Source: Antribacter soli
GTDB lineage: Bacteria > Actinomycetota > Actinomycetes > Actinomycetales > Cellulomonadaceae
DNA length: 64,000 bases
Direction of reading: 5' to 3'
Assembly (NCBI RefSeq): GCF_021568775.1
Contig: NZ_JAKGSG010000020.1
Location: forward strand, 1 to 64,000
Position numbers and translations under genes: made by a program. Positions within the stretch are counted from its first letter, which is position 1. Every line of letters starts with the position of its first letter. The notes beneath the pieces are model-generated. The model saw only the letters and a program-made list of their open reading frames with translations. It was not told the origin of the DNA and did not search any database. Of the stretch, positions 42,685 to 51,265 are shown piece after piece.

Positions 42685-43020
42685 ATGTTCCCGCCCATGC
42701 TGCCCGACGTCCCGACGGTCGACCCGGCCGAGCTCGACCCGGCCGCCCCGGTCCCCGCCGGCACCACGTTGCTGGACGTGCGGGAGCAGGACGAGTGGGA
42801 CGGGGGCCACGCGCCCGGAGCCGTCCACATCCCCCTGGGCGACCTGCCCGTCCGCTACGGCGAGCTCGACCCCGACACGCAGATCCTCGTGATGTGCCAC
42901 TCGGGCGCGCGCTCGGCGCGCGCGACGCAGTTCCTCAACGACGCCGTCGGCTTCGAGGCGGCGAACCTCGAAGGCGGAATCGTCGCCTGGTCCCGCGTGG
43001 GCCTGCCGGTCACGACCTGA
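42685..43020 (+). CDS. rhodanese-like domain protein
   Basis: A 111-residue single rhodanese domain. The active-site loop is MCHSGARS with the catalytic Cys, and other marks are [26 protein letters not shown]. It likely transfers sulfane sulfur or senses it. It is soluble. The 3' end overlaps the convergent acetyltransferase gene by 11 bp. Confidence 0.92.
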   Translation: MFPPMLPDVPTVDPAELDPAAPVPAGTTLLDVREQDEWDGGHAPGAVHIPLGDLPVRYGELDPDTQILVMCHSGARSARATQFLNDAVGFEAANLEGGIVAWSRVGLPVTT

Positions 43021-43333
43021 CGTCGCGTGCGCTGCTCGGATGCAGGACCAGGTCCTGCCACTCCGGGTGCCGGTTCACGTACGCGCGGATGAAGGGGCAG
43101 AGCGGCACGATCTTGTCGCCCGCCTCCCGGACCTCGCTGAGCGCGCCGACGGCGAGCTGCGAGGCGACGCCCTTGCCCTCCATCGACGGGTCCACCTCGG
43201 TGTGCGTGAAGATCACCACCCCGGGCTCGCGCTCGTAGTAGGCGCTGCCGACCACGGAGCCGTCGGCGAGCCGCGCCTCGAACCGCTCCAGGTCGGGGTT
43301 CTCGACGACCGTGATCGGGATCTCGTCAGTCAT
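43010..43333 (-). CDS. small GNAT-type acetyltransferase-like protein 1
   Basis: A 107-residue protein of the short GNAT subfamily (YidJ/NATD1 type). It has [39 protein letters not shown] (acetyl-CoA loop) and [19 protein letters not shown] at the end. The substrate is unknown. I used the ATG at 43333; an ATG three codons upstream is equally possible. A diverged tandem paralogue follows upstream on the same strand. Confidence 0.88.
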   Translation of the reverse strand: MTDEIPITVVENPDLERFEARLADGSVVGSAYYEREPGVVIFTHTEVDPSMEGKGVASQLAVGALSEVREAGDKIVPLCPFIRAYVNRHPEWQDLVLHPSSARDVRS

Positions 43334-43376
43334 GCCGCCCATAGTTCACGCGCATGACGCCGGACGCCACCCCGGG

Positions 43377-43673
43377 TCACTCATCGACGAGGTTGGCATA
43401 CTCCGGGTGCCGCTCGACGTACTCGGCGACGTACCAGCAGACCGGCACCACCAAGGCCCCCGCCACACGCGCGTCGTCCAGCGCCCGCCGGACGAGCGCG
43501 GCCGCGATCCCGTGACCGCGGAACGCCGGCTGGACGCGGGTGGACGGCATCACGACGACGCCGTCCTCGCGCCTGTACTCGAGCACCCCGATCACGTCCC
43601 CGTCCGTGGTGGTCGCCTCGTACCGCGAGGCCTGGGGGCGGTCGGTGATGTCGAAGTCGGCCCGGTCGGTCAT
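43377..43673 (-). CDS. small GNAT-type acetyltransferase-like protein 2
   Basis: A 98-residue paralogue of the adjacent protein, with the same layout (YEATTTDGDVIGVLEYRRE, TRVQPAFRGHGIAAALVRRA, VPVCWYVAEYVERHPEY). The FTHTEV element is changed to MPSTRV, so its activity may differ. The two lie 43 bp apart on one strand and probably arose by duplication. Confidence 0.87.
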   Translation of the reverse strand: MTDRADFDITDRPQASRYEATTTDGDVIGVLEYRREDGVVVMPSTRVQPAFRGHGIAAALVRRALDDARVAGALVVPVCWYVAEYVERHPEYANLVDE

Positions 43674-43766
43674 CGGCCCAGGCTAGCCGCACGATGAACG
43701 CCCGGTGACCGGCCTCACCGGTTATCGGGTCGGCCTCTCGGGCCGTCCGGTGCGACACTCGAACGC

Positions 43767-44981
43767 GTGGCCCAGGACATCGCGCAGGCGCGCAAGAACC
43801 CGTACCTCGACGTCCTGAGCAGCCCGGGCGCGGCCGCGTTCTCGACCGCCGCCGCGATCGCCCGCATGCCGATGTCGATGATCGGGATCGGCACCGTGCT
43901 CATGGTGCAGACCCTGTACGGCTCGTACGGCATGGCGGGGCGGGTCGCCGCGGTCCTGGGGCTCGCCCAGGCGCTCGTGTCACCGCAGCTCGCGCGCTGG
44001 GTCGACCGGCGGGGCCAGCGGGTGATCCTGCTGCCCTCGCTGGGCGTCACGGCTCTAGGCCTCGCCGGCCTCGTGGTGGCGGGCGTGCTGCACGCCCCGG
44101 AGCCCGTGCTGTGGCTGTTCGCCGCGGTCGCGGGGGCGAGCCAGGGCTCGTACGGCTCGATGGTTCGTGCTCGCTGGTCCCACACGCTCCGGGATCCGCG
44201 CCGCCTGCACACCGCGTACTCGCTGGAGTCGGCTGTGGACGAGCTGGTCTACATCGCCGGGCCGATCCTCGCGACGACGCTCGCGACCGCCGTCGCGGCG
44301 CCGTCCGGCCTCGTCGTGGCGGCCGTCGCGACGGTCGGGGGCGGCCTGTGGTTCTGCTCCCTGCGCGGCACCGAGCCGCCCGTGCGCCCGGCTCCCGCCG
44401 ACGCCGGCCCGCACCGCTCCGCCCTTCTGACGTCCGGGATGCCCGTGCTCCTCGTCGCGTTCGTCTCGACCGGCACGATCTTCGGGGCCACCGAGGTCGC
44501 CACGGTCGCGTTCGCGGAGGAGGAGGGCGCCAAGGCGATGGCGGGCGTCGTGCTCGCCGTGTTCGCGGCGGGCTCGCTCCTCGCGGGCCTCGCATACGGC
44601 GCACGGCACTGGGTCTCCCCCGCGACGCGCCGCTTCACGATCGGCATGGCGGCCCTCGCCGCGGGCGTCTCGCTCTTCTTCCTCGCGAACTCCCTGTGGG
44701 CCCTCGCCGCCGTCATGTTCGTGGCCGGCATGGCCATCGCGCCGACGATCATCACGGGCAACGCCCTCGTCCAGGAGCTGATGGAGCCGCACCAGCTCAC
44801 CGAGGGCCTCGCCTGGATCGGCACGGCCATCGGCATCGGTGTGTCGATCGGCGCGTCCCTGGCCGGGGCCAGGGTGGACGACGCCGGAGCCCACGCGGGC
44901 TTCCTCGTCGCCATGGTCGCGGGCTGGGTCGCCGCCCTGGTGACGTTCGCTGCCGGCCGGACACTGCGCCGTCGCGCCTGA
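43767..44981 (+). CDS. MFS transporter 1
   Basis: A 404-residue major facilitator protein with about 12 hydrophobic helices. The loop between helices 2 and 3 shows ARWVDRRGQRVILLPS, the family signature. The second half starts after a short polar loop (RPAPADAGPHRS). It resembles small drug or metabolite exporters; the substrate is unknown. The start is a GTG. Gluconokinase follows after 16 bp on the same strand, possibly as one transcript. Confidence 0.88.
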   Translation: MAQDIAQARKNPYLDVLSSPGAAAFSTAAAIARMPMSMIGIGTVLMVQTLYGSYGMAGRVAAVLGLAQALVSPQLARWVDRRGQRVILLPSLGVTALGLAGLVVAGVLHAPEPVLWLFAAVAGASQGSYGSMVRARWSHTLRDPRRLHTAYSLESAVDELVYIAGPILATTLATAVAAPSGLVVAAVATVGGGLWFCSLRGTEPPVRPAPADAGPHRSALLTSGMPVLLVAFVSTGTIFGATEVATVAFAEEEGAKAMAGVVLAVFAAGSLLAGLAYGARHWVSPATRRFTIGMAALAAGVSLFFLANSLWALAAVMFVAGMAIAPTIITGNALVQELMEPHQLTEGLAWIGTAIGIGVSIGASLAGARVDDAGAHAGFLVAMVAGWVAALVTFAAGRTLRRRA

Positions 44982-44997
44982 CGTGGTGGGAGATGCT

Positions 44998-45522
44998 GTG
45001 CGGGTGGACCCCGCATCCCCGGAGAGCGTTCAGCACATCATCGTCATGGGCGTCGCAGGCTCGGGCAAGACGAGCGTGGCGAGGCTCCTCGCCGAGCGCC
45101 TCGGCGTCACGTTCGCCGAGGGTGACGCGTTCCACCCGCACGCGAACGTGACGAAGATGAGCGCCGGGATCCCGCTCACCGACGAGGACCGATGGCCCTG
45201 GCTCGAGTCGATCCGCGACTGGCTCACGGCCCGGGCGCGCGAGGGCGTGCTGACGGTGGTGCCGTGCTCGGCGCTGCGCCGGGCCTATCGCGACATCCTG
45301 CGTGGCGCCGAGGGGCGCGTCCGGTTCGTGCACCTGACCGGCACGCCGGAGCTGCTCACCGCGCGGATCGGACGGCGATCGGGCCACTTCATGCGGCCGG
45401 ACATGCTCACGAGCCAGCTCGCGACGCTCGAGCCGCTCGGCGCGGACGAGGACGGTTTCGCGGTCGACGTCGAACCGCGTCCCGACGAGATCGTGGACGA
45501 GATCGTCGCCCGGCTCAGGTAG
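44998..45522 (+). CDS. gntK: gluconokinase
   Basis: A 174-residue kinase that phosphorylates gluconate to 6-phosphogluconate. The P-loop is VMGVAGSGKTSVA, the substrate segment is EGDAFHPHANVTKMSAGIPLTDEDRWPWL, and the later RSGHFM is typical of GntK. The GTG at 44998 has GGAG at 5 nt. It follows an MFS gene and is 3 bp from the convergent second MFS gene. It feeds the pentose phosphate pathway. Confidence 0.95.
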   Translation: MRVDPASPESVQHIIVMGVAGSGKTSVARLLAERLGVTFAEGDAFHPHANVTKMSAGIPLTDEDRWPWLESIRDWLTARAREGVLTVVPCSALRRAYRDILRGAEGRVRFVHLTGTPELLTARIGRRSGHFMRPDMLTSQLATLEPLGADEDGFAVDVEPRPDEIVDEIVARLR

Positions 45523-45525
45523 GGG

Positions 45526-46848
45526 TCACGGCTCCGGGTGGCGTGCGTCGTACGCCCAGAACCTCGGCGTCGTCCGCACGATCAGCCAGAGCACCACCAC
45601 GCACGTGAGCCCGCCGACGACGGCCGCCCACCCCTCGCCGAACCACGCCGCCTCGGAGCCGAGCACCAGCTCACCGAGGCGCGGCCCGCCCGCGACGACC
45701 ACGATGAAGACACCTTGCAGGCGGCCGCGCATGTGGTCGGGCGTGGCGGTCTGCAGCATGCTCTGCCGGAACACGGACGAGATCGCGTCGGTCCCGCCCG
45801 CGAACGCGAGCGCCACGCCGGCGGCGATGACGCCGCCGACGAGCATCTGGCTCGGCTCGGTGCGCCCTACCGCGACCAGCACGAGCCCGAACGCGGCGAT
45901 AGACAGTCCCCACGCGGTGATCGCCCACACGATGACGCGGCCCTGGTGCCGCACCCCGGACAGCCCCCCGGAGAGCAGCGAGGCGAGGATGCCGCCGACG
46001 GCGAACGCCGCGGCCAGCACTCCCGTGGTGGTCTCGCCGCCGCCGAGGTAGATGACGCCGGCGGCGGGCCACAGCACCCGCGGGAACGCGAGGACCATGG
46101 CGCACAGGTCGACGAGGAACGTGGTGCGCACGTTGGGCTGGGTCGCGAGGTAGCGCAGGCCGTCCAGGACGGACCGCAGCCCGACCACCCTCCGTGTCGT
46201 CACGGCGGCGCCACCGGCCGCGCCACCGGCCTCGGCGCCCTCGGCGGGCTCCGGCGGCATGGCGGGCAGCCGCCAGACCGCCCACAGGGCGGCGCCGAAG
46301 AGCACGAGGTCGATCGTGTAGGCGACGCCGTACCCCCAGCGCGCCACGAGCACCGCGCCGAGCAGCGGCCCGCCCGTGAGCGCGACATTCATCGCGAGGG
46401 TCTGCAGCGCCATCGCGGCGGGCATGAGCGTGGCCGGCAGCAGGCGGGGGATGATCGCCGAGCGCGCCGGGTTGTTGATCGCGAAGGCAGCGCTCTGCAC
46501 GGCGACCAGCCCGTAGAGCAGGTTCACGGACCCGATCCCGAGCCACGCCTGAGCCGCGATGGCGGCGGTCACCGCCCACAGCACGGCCGAGGCCGCGAGG
46601 GAGACCCGACGCCGGTCGTACGCGTCGACCAGCGCTCCGCCGTACAGCCCCAGGGCGACCAGCGGGACGAGCGAGCACAGCCCCAGCACGCCGACGGCCA
46701 GCGTCGAACCGGTCAGCGCGTACACCTGCAGCCCCACGGCGACGACGGTGAGCTGCGCCCCCAGGTTCGAGACCCCGAGGCCCCACCACAGCCGGCGGTA
46801 CTCGGGCGACACCCGCAGCGGCGTGGTGTCGGCGAGCAGGCGAGGCAT
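45526..46848 (-). CDS. MFS transporter 2 (EntS-like exporter)
   Basis: A 440-residue major facilitator protein with about 12 helices and the order typical of enterobactin-exporter-like (EntS) MFS proteins: LRVSPEYRRLWWGLGVSNLG at the start, GALVDAYDRRRV after helix 2 and RSAIIPRLLPATLMPAAMAL. A Gly/Ala/Glu-rich central loop separates the halves. Substrate unknown; efflux is likely. A long hairpin lies about 60 bp upstream of its start. Confidence 0.9.
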   Translation of the reverse strand: MPRLLADTTPLRVSPEYRRLWWGLGVSNLGAQLTVVAVGLQVYALTGSTLAVGVLGLCSLVPLVALGLYGGALVDAYDRRRVSLAASAVLWAVTAAIAAQAWLGIGSVNLLYGLVAVQSAAFAINNPARSAIIPRLLPATLMPAAMALQTLAMNVALTGGPLLGAVLVARWGYGVAYTIDLVLFGAALWAVWRLPAMPPEPAEGAEAGGAAGGAAVTTRRVVGLRSVLDGLRYLATQPNVRTTFLVDLCAMVLAFPRVLWPAAGVIYLGGGETTTGVLAAAFAVGGILASLLSGGLSGVRHQGRVIVWAITAWGLSIAAFGLVLVAVGRTEPSQMLVGGVIAAGVALAFAGGTDAISSVFRQSMLQTATPDHMRGRLQGVFIVVVAGGPRLGELVLGSEAAWFGEGWAAVVGGLTCVVVLWLIVRTTPRFWAYDARHPEP

Positions 46849-47173
46849 GGTGCCCCGACTCTACGTCGGTGCCCGACGTCGGCCGGTGAGCAACCGTTGT
46901 GATGTGCGCCTCTCCCCGGGCGTACCCGGGGAGAGGCGCCCTCCCGGTGCACGGTCTCAGGCCACCCCCCAGCGGAGTCCTGAAACCGTGCTACCGGAAG
47001 AGGAATCCGGCGGAGGCGAACGTTCCGCCCCCGTGCCGAGGCACCCCCCAGAGGTGCCTCGGCGCCCGGAGCTCCTTCTGGCGCAGGTTGCGGTGCAGGT
47101 CTCGGGCCACCCCCCAGCGGTTTCCCGGGACCGCGCCGCGCCCTACGTCAGGCGGCGTCGGGTCGTACCGCGC
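46849..47173. other. intergenic region with several hairpins
   Basis: No gene is supported. Besides the perfect 15-bp hairpin listed separately, there is a perfect 10-bp hairpin at 47036-47045/47053-47062. The block CCACCCCCCAGCGG also occurs twice (near 46962 and 47108), with a variant (CACCCCCCAGAGG) between them. The region ends the acidic repeat-protein transcript and carries the promoter of the MFS gene. Confidence 0.6.
46906..46939. terminator. perfect 15-bp hairpin
   Basis: GCGCCTCTCCCCGGG (46906-46920) pairs perfectly with 46925-46939 around the loop CGTA. It lies downstream of the acidic repeat-protein gene and upstream of the MFS gene, both on the minus strand. It may terminate the first or attenuate the second. 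No T-run follows. Confidence 0.75.
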
Positions 47174-48565
47174 TCACACGCGGCACCACCGACGACGCAG
47201 CCGGAATGCCGCCAGGCCGAGGCCCAGCAGCAGTACCGCGATCGCCATGACCGGTGCCGCCCCCACGGCGCCGGTCATGGCCATCACGGCGGGCAGGCCC
47301 GCCACGGTCACGCCCGTCCGTCCGGCCGCGAGGCCGAGGACGGGGCCGCCACTGCTGACGGGGTTGGTCACGAACGACGGGTTACCGCCGGCCGTGCCGG
47401 TGCCCGGGTCGGACCCGGGGTCAGTGCCCGGGCTGGTACCCGGGTCGGTTCCGGGGTCGGTTCCGGGGTCCGTCCCCGGCGCCGAGTCCTCGAAGAGGTC
47501 GTCCAGCAGGCCGTCCGCACCGACGATCCCGCCCACGAGAGTCCGGGAAGGGAACGCTGACGCGTCGCCGAGCATCTGCTCGACGTCCTCCACGACGGCG
47601 TCCACGACGCCGTCCGTCACGCCCTCGGTGGGCTCGTCCCCACCGACGACGTCGTCGACGGTGCCGTCCTCGCCGGCCACCCCGTCGACGAGATCGGCCG
47701 TCGGCGTCCCGTCCTCGAGGGCGTCGTCCAGCACACCCTGCTCGGCGACGACGTCCTCGACCACGGCCGTCACGTCGCCCGCGGCGAGATCCTCGGTGAC
47801 GCCGGAGTCACCGGCCACGTCCTGCACCAGTGCGTCGGCAACGCCGTCGGTGACGCCGTCCGTCGGCGCGTCCGGCCCGACCACGTCGTCCACCAGGCCG
47901 CCGTCGGGCAGCACGCCGTCCACCGCGTCGTCGACCGGCGACGCGTCCAGGGCGGGGTCGTCCTCGACGACGTCGTCGACCAGCCCGTTCTCACCGGCGA
48001 CGTTCTCGACGGTGTCGGCCACCGGCGTGTCGCTGTTCAGCAGGTCGTCGACCGCGGTCTCGACGTCGTCCGTCAGGGCGTCGCCGACGCCGTCCGTCAC
48101 GCCGTCGGTCGGCTCGTCGGACCCGACCACGTCGTCCACCAGGCCGTCCTCGGCCACGACCGCGTCGACCGTGTCGGAGACGGGTGTGCCGTCCTCCAGC
48201 ACGTCGTCGACCAGCCCGTTCTCACCGGCGACGTTCTCGAGCGTGTCGTCGACGGGTGCCTCGCCACCAAGGTCGTCGATGACGGCGGCGACGTCATCCT
48301 CGAGGGCCCCGACGAGCCCGTCGGTGACACCGGCCGTCGGCGTGTCCGGGCCGACGACGTCGTCCACGAGGCCACCCTCGCCGACGACGGTGCCGACCGT
48401 CGAGCTGTCCTCCACGAGGTCGTCCACGACGCCTCCTTCATCGACCACGGTCTCGACCGTGGCCGTGACTTCTGCCTCTGCCGCGTGGGCCACTGAGGCC
48501 CCGGCGGCCACCAGGCCGCCTGTGACGAGCGCTGTCTGGAGCGCGCGTCGGACCAATGGGTACAT
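47174..48565 (-). CDS. exported acidic repeat protein
   Basis: A 463-residue surface-type protein. It has a signal peptide (cleavage near AHAAEA, residue 29). Next comes an extremely acidic region with about four degenerate repeats of 80-90 residues, built on GLVDDVVGPDxPTDGVTDG and ENVAGENGLVDDV. A PGTD-rich linker (near residue 365) and a C-terminal membrane helix followed by RLRRRW complete it. This resembles a sortase-type anchor, but no LPxTG is present. The acidic region has almost no aromatic, Lys or Cys residues. GGAGAG precedes the ATG. Family unknown; a calcium-binding or adhesive wall protein is conceivable. The next gene upstream encodes another exported repeat protein. Confidence 0.82.
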   Translation of the reverse strand: MYPLVRRALQTALVTGGLVAAGASVAHAAEAEVTATVETVVDEGGVVDDLVEDSSTVGTVVGEGGLVDDVVGPDTPTAGVTDGLVGALEDDVAAVIDDLGGEAPVDDTLENVAGENGLVDDVLEDGTPVSDTVDAVVAEDGLVDDVVGSDEPTDGVTDGVGDALTDDVETAVDDLLNSDTPVADTVENVAGENGLVDDVVEDDPALDASPVDDAVDGVLPDGGLVDDVVGPDAPTDGVTDGVADALVQDVAGDSGVTEDLAAGDVTAVVEDVVAEQGVLDDALEDGTPTADLVDGVAGEDGTVDDVVGGDEPTEGVTDGVVDAVVEDVEQMLGDASAFPSRTLVGGIVGADGLLDDLFEDSAPGTDPGTDPGTDPGTSPGTDPGSDPGTGTAGGNPSFVTNPVSSGGPVLGLAAGRTGVTVAGLPAVMAMTGAVGAAPVMAIAVLLLGLGLAAFRLRRRWCRV

Positions 48566-48648
48566 GGGACTCTCCTGCCTTGCTACGGGTTGCCGACGGC
48601 GGATGCGGTCGGCTGCGTGACGCGCCTCAGGGGCGCGACCCGATCCCG

Positions 48649-49785
48649 TCAGGCAGGAGCGACGGGGACCTCGTGGAAGGTGCGAGGGTGCGCCGTCCGC
48701 GTGTCCGCGGAGGCGAGCATCCAGGAGCGAAGGACTACCAGCGCGAGGAACGCGAGCACGGCAATCTCGCTCTCGGCGGAGCGCAATGGCGAGCCACCGG
48801 CACCGGAGCCCGCTCCGCTCGTTCCAGAGGCAAGCTCGGCGCCGCCGCCGCCCAGGGCGAGCGTCTGGACGCCACCACCGGTGGGCGTGACTCTGTCGAC
48901 GGTCGCGACAAGAGCCCGGACGACCGCGGTGGCCAGGAACCGGAAGACAGAGCCCTCCGCGGCGAGCACGAAGGCCGCCATGTGCACCGACGTGGTTGTC
49001 GGACCCAGCAGGCCGACGAAGAAGCCGCCGAACACGCCGCCGCCCGTCAGGATGCCGTCGTCACCCGTGAGCCCGGGCAGGTCCGGCAGAGCCGGCACGT
49101 CGAGCTCGACATCGGCCAGGATCGGGACCAACGGCTCGACGACAGGGGCCAGGGCGTTCCCGACGGGGCGAAGGATCGGGTCGAGCCCGGGGAGGACGAC
49201 ACCGGCGGTGTCCAGCACCGGGCGGGTCACAGGCTCCACGGCGTCGACGACCGGCGCCGCCACCCCGCCGACGACGTCAGTCACAGGGCTTGCGGCTTCT
49301 GCGACGGGCTTCACGGCCTCGGTCACCGGCATCGCCACGTCGGCCAAGGGCTTGACGGCCTCCGTCACGTCGGTCAGAGGCTTGACGGCCTCCGCCACGT
49401 CGGCCAGAGGCTTGACGGCCTCCGTCACGGGCTCTACGGCTTCAGCCACGGGCTTCGCGGCGTCCGCCACGGGCTTCGCGGCGTCCGCGAGTGGCTTCTT
49501 GGTTACCGCCGCGAACGTGGTCGCCTGCTCCACGACCGGCTCAACCGGCGCGGCGGCCGGCTCAACCGGCTCCACGGCCGGCTCCACCACGGCGTCGACC
49601 ACCTGGGTCACCGCGCCCGCCGTGTCGCCCAACAGGTCGTCGACGCCGCCGAGCGCGGAGGCAGAGGACGCGAGCCCGACGCCGCCCGCGAGACCGCAGG
49701 CCGTCAGGGCCGAGGCGCCGAGAGCGCGCAGGACCCAGCGTCGGAGGCGAGAAGCCCCCTGCGCACGGTCCGCGTCGCTCGTCAT
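48649..49785 (-). CDS. exported heptad-repeat protein
   Basis: A 378-residue protein with a long signal peptide (cleavage near ASALGG, residue 46). A region of about 150 residues follows, made of 7-residue units such as VAEAVKP, LADVAEAVKP and VTEAVKP with Pro at regular spacing. Then come Pro/Val-rich segments (PILRPVGNALAPVVEPL), a Gly-rich part, and a C-terminal hydrophobic helix (IAVLAFLALVVLRSWML) with a polar tail. No family is recognised. AAGGAG precedes the ATG. It lies 83 bp ahead of the acidic repeat protein on the same strand, so the two may be a unit. Confidence 0.8.
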   Translation of the reverse strand: MTSDADRAQGASRLRRWVLRALGASALTACGLAGGVGLASSASALGGVDDLLGDTAGAVTQVVDAVVEPAVEPVEPAAAPVEPVVEQATTFAAVTKKPLADAAKPVADAAKPVAEAVEPVTEAVKPLADVAEAVKPLTDVTEAVKPLADVAMPVTEAVKPVAEAASPVTDVVGGVAAPVVDAVEPVTRPVLDTAGVVLPGLDPILRPVGNALAPVVEPLVPILADVELDVPALPDLPGLTGDDGILTGGGVFGGFFVGLLGPTTTSVHMAAFVLAAEGSVFRFLATAVVRALVATVDRVTPTGGGVQTLALGGGGAELASGTSGAGSGAGGSPLRSAESEIAVLAFLALVVLRSWMLASADTRTAHPRTFHEVPVAPA

Positions 49786-50046
49786 TGCCTTGCTCCTTCT
49801 GAAACGTCACGTAGGACAGGACCCAATCTGCGCCGCGCCGCTACGACACGCAACAGGTGAAAAGCAGTCCGCGCCGCGAAAACGTGCTGACCTGCGGGTG
49901 GCGCACGGGATTTCACCCGCGACACGTCGCACTGTCCCGGATTCGTTCCACTCTGTGAACACAAGGCCACCATTCGGAACACCGCGAAAGGGACAAAGTC
50001 CGAGGGCGGCATCGTCGTCAGGCAGCGAATGACGCCGGAACCGACC
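49786..50046. other. long leader upstream of exported repeat proteins
   Basis: No gene is supported. The region is less GC-rich than its neighbours and should contain the promoter of the exported repeat-protein pair and the end of the VIT1-type gene. GCGGGTG (49895-49901) pairs with CACCCGC (49915-49921), a possible leader hairpin about 110 nt from the start codon. I could not match it to a known riboswitch. Confidence 0.4.
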
Positions 50047-51195
50047 TCAGACGGTTGCGCCGAAAGCCAGTCCGAGGGCGTACGTGACGGCCGCCGCGCC
50101 GAAGCCGATGGCGAGCTGGCGCACGGCCCGCGTCAATGGCGACGCGCCCGACAGGAGGCCCACGATGGCCCCCGTGACGCACAGCGCGACGCCGACCAGG
50201 ACTGCGGCGACGGCGACCGCCGCGCCCCCTTCGAGCCCGAGCAGGTAGGGGAGCACGGGCACCAGGGCACCCGAGGCGAAGAAGCAGAAGCTCGACCATG
50301 CCGCGCCCCACGCCGTGCCGAGCGTCTCGTGGTCGTCGGGCTCGTAGGCCGTGCCTGCGCGGTCCTCCAGGGTGCCCTCCGGCGACTCCGCGGCTCCGTG
50401 CGCCGCGAACCTCCCGAGCACCTCGTCCGCGTGCGCCTGCGCCTCCGGCGCGGACAGGCCGCGCGCCCGGTACACGAGCGCGAGCTCGTTGGCGTCGACG
50501 TCCAGGTGCGGGAGGGCTGCGTCGGCGTCCGCCGACGGTGTCGACGCCTCGACGAGCTCCCGCTGCGACCGGACCGACACGTACTCGCCGGCCCCCATCG
50601 ACAGCGCCCCCGACAGCAGGCCCGCGAGCCCCGTGAGCAGGACGACGGTGCTCGACGCCCCCGACGCGCCGATGCCGAGCACCAGCGCGAGGTTGGACAC
50701 GAGGCCGTCGTTCGCCCCGAAGACCGCGGCGCGGAACGTGCCCGAGAGACGGTTGCGACCCCGCGTCGCGAGCCCGCGCACGACCTCCTCGTGGATCTGC
50801 TCGTCCGCCGCCATCGTCGCGGTGGCGTCGGCGTCGGTCCCGTAGGCCGAGCGCGCCTCGGCGCGCTGCGCGAGCGCAAGAACGAACACGCCTCCGAACC
50901 GGCGGGCCAGCCAGCCGAGGGCCAGGGTCCGCGGGTCGCCTCGGAGCGGCCGGCCGGCGTCGTCGCCCAGGAGGTCGAGCCAGTGCCGCTCGTGCCTCTT
51001 CTCCGCCTCCGCGAGCGCCAGCAGGATCTCCCGCTCCTCTCCCGTGCGACGGCTCGCGAGGTCGCGGTAGGTCGCTGCCTCGGCCCGCTCGTCGGCCAGG
51101 TACCGGCGCCAACGACGCACGTCCCGGGGCGTGCGGCGCCGGGCCGGGTGCTGACCGGCGGCGCGCTGCGCGGGGGTGAGTGGGGTCGCTGCCAT
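50047..51195 (-). CDS. ferritin-like domain/VIT1 family transporter
   Basis: A 382-residue protein. The N-terminal part (about 30-150) is a ferritin-like helical bundle with diiron-type ligands: DERAEAATYRDLA, EAEKRHERHWLDLLG, and later AADEQIHEEVVRGL. The C-terminal part is a VIT1/CCC1-type membrane domain with FGANDGLVSNLALVLGIGAS and five hydrophobic helices, ending in LAIGFGAAAVTYALGLAFG. The fusion resembles the bacterial membrane-bound ferritin MbfA, which exports iron. The ATG at 51195 is divergent from RNase HI. Confidence 0.92.
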   Translation of the reverse strand: MAATPLTPAQRAAGQHPARRRTPRDVRRWRRYLADERAEAATYRDLASRRTGEEREILLALAEAEKRHERHWLDLLGDDAGRPLRGDPRTLALGWLARRFGGVFVLALAQRAEARSAYGTDADATATMAADEQIHEEVVRGLATRGRNRLSGTFRAAVFGANDGLVSNLALVLGIGASGASSTVVLLTGLAGLLSGALSMGAGEYVSVRSQRELVEASTPSADADAALPHLDVDANELALVYRARGLSAPEAQAHADEVLGRFAAHGAAESPEGTLEDRAGTAYEPDDHETLGTAWGAAWSSFCFFASGALVPVLPYLLGLEGGAAVAVAAVLVGVALCVTGAIVGLLSGASPLTRAVRQLAIGFGAAAVTYALGLAFGATV

Positions 51196-51265
51196 GCCGT
51201 CATGATCCCAACTGGCGCCGCTCCGCGGGTTTCGTGTGTCCGAACAGGCTGTCACGGGATGCACA

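Noticed and set aside
49786-50046. Cyclic di-AMP (ydaO) riboswitch
   Set aside because: Only short GGGTGAAAT-like similarity is visible; the conserved flanking blocks were not found.
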